A DNA stretch of 64,000 nt from an uncultured Cytophagales bacterium (GTDB lineage: Bacteria; Bacteroidota; Bacteroidia; Cytophagales; Cyclobacteriaceae). Made by a program: the position numbers and the translations under genes. Shown piece by piece: positions 58,819 through 64,000 of this stretch. A model generated the notes under the pieces. That model made no database searches. It was not told the origin of the DNA and saw only the letters and a list, made by a program, of their open reading frames with translations. Position 1 is the stretch's first letter, and the number at the start of each line of letters is the position of its first letter. The stretch covers positions 62,001-126,000 of the forward strand of contig CAJXNP010000019.1 of NCBI GenBank assembly GCA_913057175.1, read 5' to 3'.

Positions 58819-58909
58819 AAGTTTTGACTTGAATTATGCCAATATTCTCCTCTTGAGAGGAGATTCAGAGGTGTGTTATCAAAAAAACTAATAATTAAAG
58901 TCAAAATTT
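58819..58909. repeat. MITE-like palindromic element, copy 2
   Basis: A 91-bp element in inverse orientation to copy 1 (1783-1887). Terminal inverted repeats AAGTTTTGACTTGAATTAT (58819-58837) and its counterpart at 58891-58909 match at 17 of 19 positions. Inside is a hairpin TCTCCTC TTGA GAGGAGA (58846-58863) followed by ATTCAGAGGTGTGTTA, which matches copy 1 (AACCTCTGAATCTC on its complement) and also resembles the G-rich tail of the DUF559 repeats. It lies between the gapA terminator and the plsC promoter. Confidence 0.7.
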
Positions 58910-58957
58910 CTTCTATCTCAAAGTTAAAAGCGATTTCCCTGTTGGAATTCATTGATA

Positions 58958-58989
58958 TTGCGCAAAATTTAATATTTCATCTAAATTTG
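58958..58989 (+). promoter_or_regulatory. Promoter of the PlsC-like gene
   Basis: TTG at 58958-58960, a 21-base spacer and TAAATTTG at 58982-58989, fitting the Bacteroidota -33/-7 consensus. It supports the ATG at 59014 as true start of the acyltransferase. Confidence 0.7.
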
Positions 58990-59013
58990 CATCTTCAAAT
59001 TTTGTATATCGGG

Positions 59014-59745
59014 ATGAAGAAGTTTTTGATTCTACTTTATCAACCTTATAAGTGGCTGATACTCTTTCCTTTGATGGGGATCAGTACACTTATTTTTGGG
59101 ATTTTGGCCATCATCATTTCTCTCATATTCGGTCAAAAAATTGGTAGTTATGTTGGTGGTGTTCTCTGGAGCAGACTGAACGGTTTCCTCACTCCAATGT
59201 TTGTCAAAAAATCGGGTAAAGAAAACATCGACAAAAATCAATCTTATGTGATCGTTGCCAACCATATTAGTGCCTACGATATATTCCTGGTCTATGGATG
59301 GATGGGGATTGACTTTAAATGGGTCATGAAAAAGGAATTGGAGAAAATTCCAGGTCTCGGCTTCGGGTCTAAAGCAGTTGGACATATTTTTATCGATCGG
59401 TCAAGCTCAAAAGAAGCAATGAAAACCATCGAAGAAGCAAAGGCAAGAATTGTCAATGGAACTTCAGTATTGTTCTTTCCGGAAGGAACACGAAGTAAGA
59501 GCGGCGAGTTGGGACGATTTAAAAAAGGCGCTTTCAATTTTGCCTTTGATTTGAACCTTCCGATCCTTCCGGTCACCATTAACGGTACGAATAAAATTTT
59601 GCCATCGGGAACGTTTAACATCTTACCTGGAAAGGCGGAACTAATCATCCATCCCCCAATCGATCTTTCTAAATACAGCAGGGAAAACATGAATTTATTG
59701 ATGGAAGACACGAGGGAAATTATTTCATCCGTGTATAAAAGTTAG
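59014..59745 (+). CDS. 1-acyl-sn-glycerol-3-phosphate acyltransferase (PlsC type)
   Basis: 243 residues from the ATG at 59014. An ATG at 58873 would add 47 residues, but these come from the MITE-like repeat and the promoter region, so it is rejected. One N-terminal membrane segment pair (~15-50), then the acyltransferase motifs VANHISAYDIF (NHxxxxD), IFIDRSSSKEA, FFPEGTRSKSGELGRFKKG (FPEGTRS) and LPILPVTING. Makes phosphatidic acid or acylates a related lipid in the inner membrane. Confidence 0.9.
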   Translation: MKKFLILLYQPYKWLILFPLMGISTLIFGILAIIISLIFGQKIGSYVGGVLWSRLNGFLTPMFVKKSGKENIDKNQSYVIVANHISAYDIFLVYGWMGIDFKWVMKKELEKIPGLGFGSKAVGHIFIDRSSSKEAMKTIEEAKARIVNGTSVLFFPEGTRSKSGELGRFKKGAFNFAFDLNLPILPVTINGTNKILPSGTFNILPGKAELIIHPPIDLSKYSRENMNLLMEDTREIISSVYKS

Positions 59746-59989
59746 GATAATTTGAGAAAGAAATGACAACCTTATGCTATCCCATTAAAAATTTAAAGAA
59801 AAGAAATTGAATAATTCTGAACCAAAAATCGGACCTGCCGTAAGCTGAATTAACTATATTGAAAATATGCGAATCATTTTCATTCATACTGTCCAAAAAG
59901 ATCGGGTAGCTTCGGTGAATTCATAATTGAATTAATTCCGACTATTCGTTTTATCAATCTAATTTCAATCACTTCATACAGTAACAGTC

Positions 59990-61441
59990 ATGAATGGAAA
60001 AGCAAAACCATCACAATATTTCCTTTTAAAAAAATCAAGATCACTAACTCATAAATTAAAAGGCCTCACCCGCGATGTAATAGAATCCATTTCCGGAAAG
60101 GAACGGGATTATACATCTGGAGGAATGAACAGGGCCATCTTTCTGCTGGCCGTTCCGATGGTACTGGAAGTATCCTTTGAATCGGTTTTTGCCGTTACGG
60201 ATATCTATTTTGTTTCACGGATCAATCCTGATGCTGTCGCAACGGTAGGAATTACTGAATCCCTCTTGACCCTTGTTTATGCTGTTGGTATCGGAATGAG
60301 CATGGCAACAACCGCTTTGATTGCCCGAAGAACTGGCGAAAAAAACCCAGAGGGGGCTTCATCTGCAGCTATGCAATCCATCGTACTAGCCATATTTATT
60401 TCCCTCATTATGGCTATTCCGGGTATATTCTTTTCTCAGGAACTTTTGGCGTTAATGGGCGCAAACAAAAGTATCATTTCTGAGTACAGCAGCTATACTT
60501 CTATTATCATAGGAGGAAACATTGTAGTGATGCTTCTGTTTGTCATCAATGCCATTTTCAGGAGCGCCGGTGATGCCGTGCTTTCGATGGTCATCCTTTG
60601 GATTGCCAATATCACCAATATTATTCTTGATCCCCTTTTGATATTTGGGATCGGGCCATTTCCCGAAATGGGGATCAAAGGGGCAGCATTGGCCTCACTC
60701 ATCGGAAGAGGATTAGCTGTTGTCATGCAGGTCTATCTGCTTTACCGCGGAATAGGCAGGACGAAAATTTACAGACGGCACCTTAAAGTAGAACTCAAAG
60801 TGCTGGTACAGATCATCAAATTGTCTGCCGGTGGTGTAGGTCAATACATCATCGCTACAGCTTCATGGGTTGTTTTAATGAAAATAATGGCTGAATTTGG
60901 CAGCGTGGTGGTTGCAGGATATACAATTGCAATCCGAATATTTATGTTCACCTTATTGCCAAGCTGGGGGATGAGCAATGCCGCAGCAACTTTAGTCGGT
61001 CAGAATTTAGGAGCTAAAAAACCAGATAGAGCAGAGTTTTCTGTTATTCGAACAGCATTTATCAACTCAGCATTTATGCTCATGTTTGCAACACTATTTA
61101 TTACTTCCTCAGAATTTTTCATCAAACTTTTTACTGATGAACCTGAAGTTGTCACTATTGGATCGAAGGCTTTGAAAGTTATAAGCTTTGGATACCTGTT
61201 TTATGGTTTGGGAATGGTTATGCCCCAGGCATTCAACGGTGCCGGAGATACCACAACTCCTACGTGGATAAATCTGATCAGCTATTGGTTGATCCAAATA
61301 CCTTTAGCTTATCTTCTGGCAATCGAAACAGGCATGAGGGAAAATGGCGTTTTCTGGGCAATTATTATAGCAGAATCCTGCATGGCAATATTGAGTCTGA
61401 TCATCTTCAAAAAAGGAAAATGGAAGCTCAAACAGGTATAA
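59990..61441 (+). CDS. MATE-family multidrug exporter
   Basis: 483 residues, twelve predicted helices in two MatE halves. The first starts NRAIFLLAVPMVLEVSFESVF and YFVSRINPDAVATVGI; the second PSWGMSNAAATLVGQNLGAKKPDRAE. Typical loop IGIGMSMATTALIARRTGEKN-like segments are present. The N-terminal ~45 residues are hydrophilic and longer than usual. Exports cationic compounds or other metabolites by sodium or proton antiport; specificity unknown. Followed by gdhA after 77 bases. Confidence 0.92.
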   Translation: MNGKAKPSQYFLLKKSRSLTHKLKGLTRDVIESISGKERDYTSGGMNRAIFLLAVPMVLEVSFESVFAVTDIYFVSRINPDAVATVGITESLLTLVYAVGIGMSMATTALIARRTGEKNPEGASSAAMQSIVLAIFISLIMAIPGIFFSQELLALMGANKSIISEYSSYTSIIIGGNIVVMLLFVINAIFRSAGDAVLSMVILWIANITNIILDPLLIFGIGPFPEMGIKGAALASLIGRGLAVVMQVYLLYRGIGRTKIYRRHLKVELKVLVQIIKLSAGGVGQYIIATASWVVLMKIMAEFGSVVVAGYTIAIRIFMFTLLPSWGMSNAAATLVGQNLGAKKPDRAEFSVIRTAFINSAFMLMFATLFITSSEFFIKLFTDEPEVVTIGSKALKVISFGYLFYGLGMVMPQAFNGAGDTTTPTWINLISYWLIQIPLAYLLAIETGMRENGVFWAIIIAESCMAILSLIIFKKGKWKLKQV

Positions 61442-61518
61442 ACAATGGATCATTAAGATTAAGTTGGAAATCAATGTAATTTTATTCATTTTGAAGATTA
61501 AATCGATTTCCAATTCAT

Positions 61519-62769
61519 ATGTTAGAAGCAAGCCAATATTATTTTAATCAAGCTGCCAAAGTATTAGACCTCAGGCCAAAAACTATTAAAGTTTTACAAA
61601 CTCCCTACCGGGTTGTTAAAGTTGAAATTGTCTCTGAAAGCCGGGATGGAGATTTTCTCCACCATATCGGTTATCGAGTTCAGCACGACAATTCACGCGG
61701 CCCTATGAAAGGCGGACTTCGCTATCATCCAAAAGTTGATGAGGATCATGCTGTTGCACTTGCGTCACTAATGACCTGGAAGACAGCCATAGTCAACATA
61801 CCTTACGGGGGAGCAAAGGGTGGTATTAATTGCAACCCTGAAGAGCTGAATGATCAGGAGCTGGATGATATGACTCGTGTCTTTGTCAGTCATATTAAGG
61901 AGGTGATCGGCCCCAACCTGGATATTCCAGCCCCGGATGTTAACACCAATGCAAAAATCATGGGCTGGATCATGGATGAGTATTCCAAATATTATGGATT
62001 TTCACCGGGGGTCGTAACCGGAAAACCGTTGCATTTGTTTGGTTCAGAAGGCCGATCCGAAGCAACCGGATTGGGATTAACTTTTGCTCTTGAATTTGTG
62101 TTAAAAGACAAGAAAATGAATTTCAAGGATATAACAGTTGCCATGCAGGGATTTGGAAATGTGGGTAGTAATGCCGCTAAATTCATTCATGAGCGCGGGG
62201 GAAAAGTAGTCGCAATCGGTGACCACAAAGGAGGAGTTTGCAATAGAGAAGGACTGGATATACCTGCGGTAATTAATTGGGTAAACGAACATCGAACTGT
62301 TGCCGGATTTCCCGGAGGCGATCCTTTTTCAAGCGATGAAGTACTGACCTGGGATTGCGACGTGCTTATACCAGCTGCTTTAGATGGCGTTTTGAATGAA
62401 TTCAATGCAAGGGATGTCAAAGCCAAGATCATAGTAGAAGGTGCAAACGGTCCTACCACACCGGCAGCAGATGAAATCTTTAAACAGAGAGACATACTGG
62501 TTATTCCCGATATTTATGCCAATGCAGGAGGGGTAACAGTCAGCTACTTCGAGTGGGCGCAAAACATCCAGCAATTTCGCTGGGAGCTGGAAAGGATCAA
62601 TAACGAACTTTACAAGACCATGTCAAACTCGTACAAAGACATTGTCAGCACGGCCACGAGCAAAAATATTTCATTAAGGACGGCTGCTTTTGTTTTGGGG
62701 ATCGGCCGGGTGGCAAAAGCCACAATTGCGAGATCACATTTTAAAAACAATAAGTTCGAGGAATTTTAA
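61519..62769 (+). CDS. gdhA: Glutamate dehydrogenase (Glu/Leu/Phe/Val family)
   Basis: 416 residues, size class of hexameric NAD-linked GDH. Motifs: GPMKGGLRYHPKVD, KTAIVNIPYGGAKGGI with the catalytic lysine region, DIPAPDVNTNAKIMGWIMDE and the Rossmann loop VAMQGFGNVGSNAAKF. Interconverts glutamate and 2-oxoglutarate plus ammonia. The gene ends overlapping the convergent helicase gene by four bases (TTAA serves both stops). The choice of glutamate over branched-chain substrates rests on overall similarity; specificity residues were not resolved. Confidence 0.9.
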   Translation: MLEASQYYFNQAAKVLDLRPKTIKVLQTPYRVVKVEIVSESRDGDFLHHIGYRVQHDNSRGPMKGGLRYHPKVDEDHAVALASLMTWKTAIVNIPYGGAKGGINCNPEELNDQELDDMTRVFVSHIKEVIGPNLDIPAPDVNTNAKIMGWIMDEYSKYYGFSPGVVTGKPLHLFGSEGRSEATGLGLTFALEFVLKDKKMNFKDITVAMQGFGNVGSNAAKFIHERGGKVVAIGDHKGGVCNREGLDIPAVINWVNEHRTVAGFPGGDPFSSDEVLTWDCDVLIPAALDGVLNEFNARDVKAKIIVEGANGPTTPAADEIFKQRDILVIPDIYANAGGVTVSYFEWAQNIQQFRWELERINNELYKTMSNSYKDIVSTATSKNISLRTAAFVLGIGRVAKATIARSHFKNNKFEEF

Positions 62770-64000
62770 CTTAGCATCTGTTTTTGAATTCTGAGGAAGC
62801 GATCCATCAGCTTTTCATTAGAAAATTTTTCCCTCAGCCTTTCTGCCATGATAGGAAATGAAAACGGTGTAACCCTTTCAGGATGAATCAGGACAATTTT
62901 TTGTCCAGATATTTTTTTCATGGCACTGATCAAACGGTTTATGTCCAATTGCAAAGTAATTACTTCATTTTTTGCCTGCTTGATCAGTAGGTTGTTTGTA
63001 TCGTATTGTTCAAATACATCGTAAATGAGAGATGAAGAAGATTGAAGGTGTTTATTGGTAATTCTTTTTCCCGGATAGCCATGAAAAATCAATCCGGATA
63101 TCGTCGCGATATCGCGGAATTTTCTTTTAGCCAGCTCGCCTTTATTGATACTGCTTTCAATGTCTTCCATTAAATTATCCATGGAAAACAGGTCTTGTTC
63201 AAGCGATTCTTCGATTGGAATTTCCTGATCCGACAATAATTCAAAACCGTAATCATTCATGGCAATGGAAAATGTAAGAGGCTGAATTTTGGAAATCCTG
63301 TATGCCAATATTGCAGAAAGGACCTCGTGAACAAAACGGCCTTCAAATGGATAAAAGAATAAATGATGCCCCTCATCTGATAAAATACTTTCAATCAAAA
63401 TTTCATTTCTAGAAGGTATCACTGAAAGTTGTTTCTGTTTTTTAAAAATAGGGGCCAGGGTTTCCATTTCAACTCCGTCAAATTTATCCCTTCTAGCCTC
63501 CTCTAATTTAATGCGGATTAGTTCGGAAAGTTTAGATGATAATGGTAATCTTCCTCCCATCCATTGGGGAACAATCCCACTTTTTCTGTTGGACTTTCTC
63601 ACGTAGGCTGTCATTTCCTTCACATGAATAAATTCCAGGCACCTTCCACTGAACCAGAAATGATCCCCAGCTTTCAAACCCGCGATAAAGCTTTCCTCGA
63701 TGGTTCCCAGGTATCCTCCAGAAATGAATCTGACATGCAGAACCGGATCCCCGACAATGGTCCCAATTGAAAGCCGATGCCTTTGAGCAATCGACCGGTT
63801 CTCGACCTTATATTGAGCGCCTGCTTGTTGCACCTTGTTGAATTCGTTGTATTCTTCCAGACTTTCTCCACCAGTTGTAATAAATCGGATGATCCAGTTA
63901 AACTCCTGAGTAGTAAGATTTTTAAATGCATGTGTCGATTTTACTTCTTCAAATGCTTTATCTTTTTCAAAACCTCCCCCAACAGCTAAGGTTACAAGGT
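62766..64000 (-). CDS. Ligase-associated Lhr-type DEXH helicase, C-terminal part (truncated by window edge)
   Basis: The frame stays open to the window edge, so the N-terminal helicase core is outside. The visible ~410 residues carry the Lhr-like C-terminal signature: VKSTHAFKNLTTQEFNWIIRF, LSIGTIVGDPVLHVRF, GGYLGTIEESFIAGLKAGDHF and GRCLEFIHVKEMTAYVRKS, then a winged and beta-rich tail (DEGHHLFFYPFEGRFVHEVL). This family usually sits with an ATP-dependent DNA ligase and a metallo-beta-lactamase-like exonuclease in a DNA-repair cluster, which would be expected beyond the right edge. Confidence 0.9.
   Translation of the reverse strand, partial: LVTLAVGGGFEKDKAFEEVKSTHAFKNLTTQEFNWIIRFITTGGESLEEYNEFNKVQQAGAQYKVENRSIAQRHRLSIGTIVGDPVLHVRFISGGYLGTIEESFIAGLKAGDHFWFSGRCLEFIHVKEMTAYVRKSNRKSGIVPQWMGGRLPLSSKLSELIRIKLEEARRDKFDGVEMETLAPIFKKQKQLSVIPSRNEILIESILSDEGHHLFFYPFEGRFVHEVLSAILAYRISKIQPLTFSIAMNDYGFELLSDQEIPIEESLEQDLFSMDNLMEDIESSINKGELAKRKFRDIATISGLIFHGYPGKRITNKHLQSSSSLIYDVFEQYDTNNLLIKQAKNEVITLQLDINRLISAMKKISGQKIVLIHPERVTPFSFPIMAERLREKFSNEKLMDRFLRIQKQMLS

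Overview
The window reads as chromosomal core sequence from a free-living member of the Bacteroidota, most likely the Cytophagales. Four things point there: a C-terminal type IX secretion (T9SS) sorting domain on a secreted protein, a carboxypeptidase-regulatory plus DUF5686 outer-membrane protein, an exosortase beside a NusG/UpxY-like antiterminator, and promoters of the TTTG / TAnnTTTG type with little Shine-Dalgarno sequence. No rRNA, CRISPR array, prophage or classical insertion sequence is visible. Several genes appear to start at TTG.

Layout. 1-5.4 kb: end of a SNF2 helicase, a LysM/amidase cell-wall hydrolase, an operon of exosortase, small membrane protein and NusG-like factor, and a Tat-exported SGNH hydrolase. 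5.5-15.6 kb: leuS, a SulP transporter, then alaS-gatB-TlpA-like thioredoxin, all on the minus strand. 15.8-21.2 kb: plus-strand run of M23 peptidase, CapA-like lipoprotein, MerR regulator, dprA and a J-domain/TPR membrane protein, facing a secreted TPR protein. 21.3-29.9 kb: metH behind a SAM-I riboswitch, ppk, gyrB and a CoA-binding protein. 30-37.4 kb: a universal stress protein, an ECF sigma / putative anti-sigma / CpxP-like / outer-membrane run, xseAB and a membrane histidine kinase. 37.4-44.9 kb: three secreted or outer-membrane proteins. 45-53.7 kb: the tryptophan operon (trpL-E-G-D-C-F-B-A-aroF). 54-64 kb: small membrane proteins, a potassium channel, tRNA-Glu, gapA, a PlsC acyltransferase, a MATE exporter, glutamate dehydrogenase and the 3' part of a ligase-associated Lhr-type helicase.

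Most interesting points. (1) The trp operon is preceded by a complete attenuator: a 21-codon leader peptide with three consecutive Trp codons, an antiterminator sequence overlapping the leader stop codon, and a terminator; the promoter lies so close that the leader may be nearly leaderless. (2) Between trpG and trpD sits a compact cassette, a DUF559 (PD-(D/E)XK-like) nuclease gene bracketed a few bases from each end by inverted copies of a G/C-rich palindromic repeat. Related degenerate repeats occur elsewhere without the gene, suggesting a nuclease-linked repeat family comparable in logic to REP/RAYT systems. (3) Two homologous palindromic MITE-like elements with about 20-bp terminal inverted repeats lie upstream of envelope genes. 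(4) Many intergenic gaps are filled by degenerate tandem short words, mostly of 7 bases, recalling the heptamer STRR repeats of cyanobacteria.

All functional calls rest on reading motifs by eye; no database search or folding program was run.
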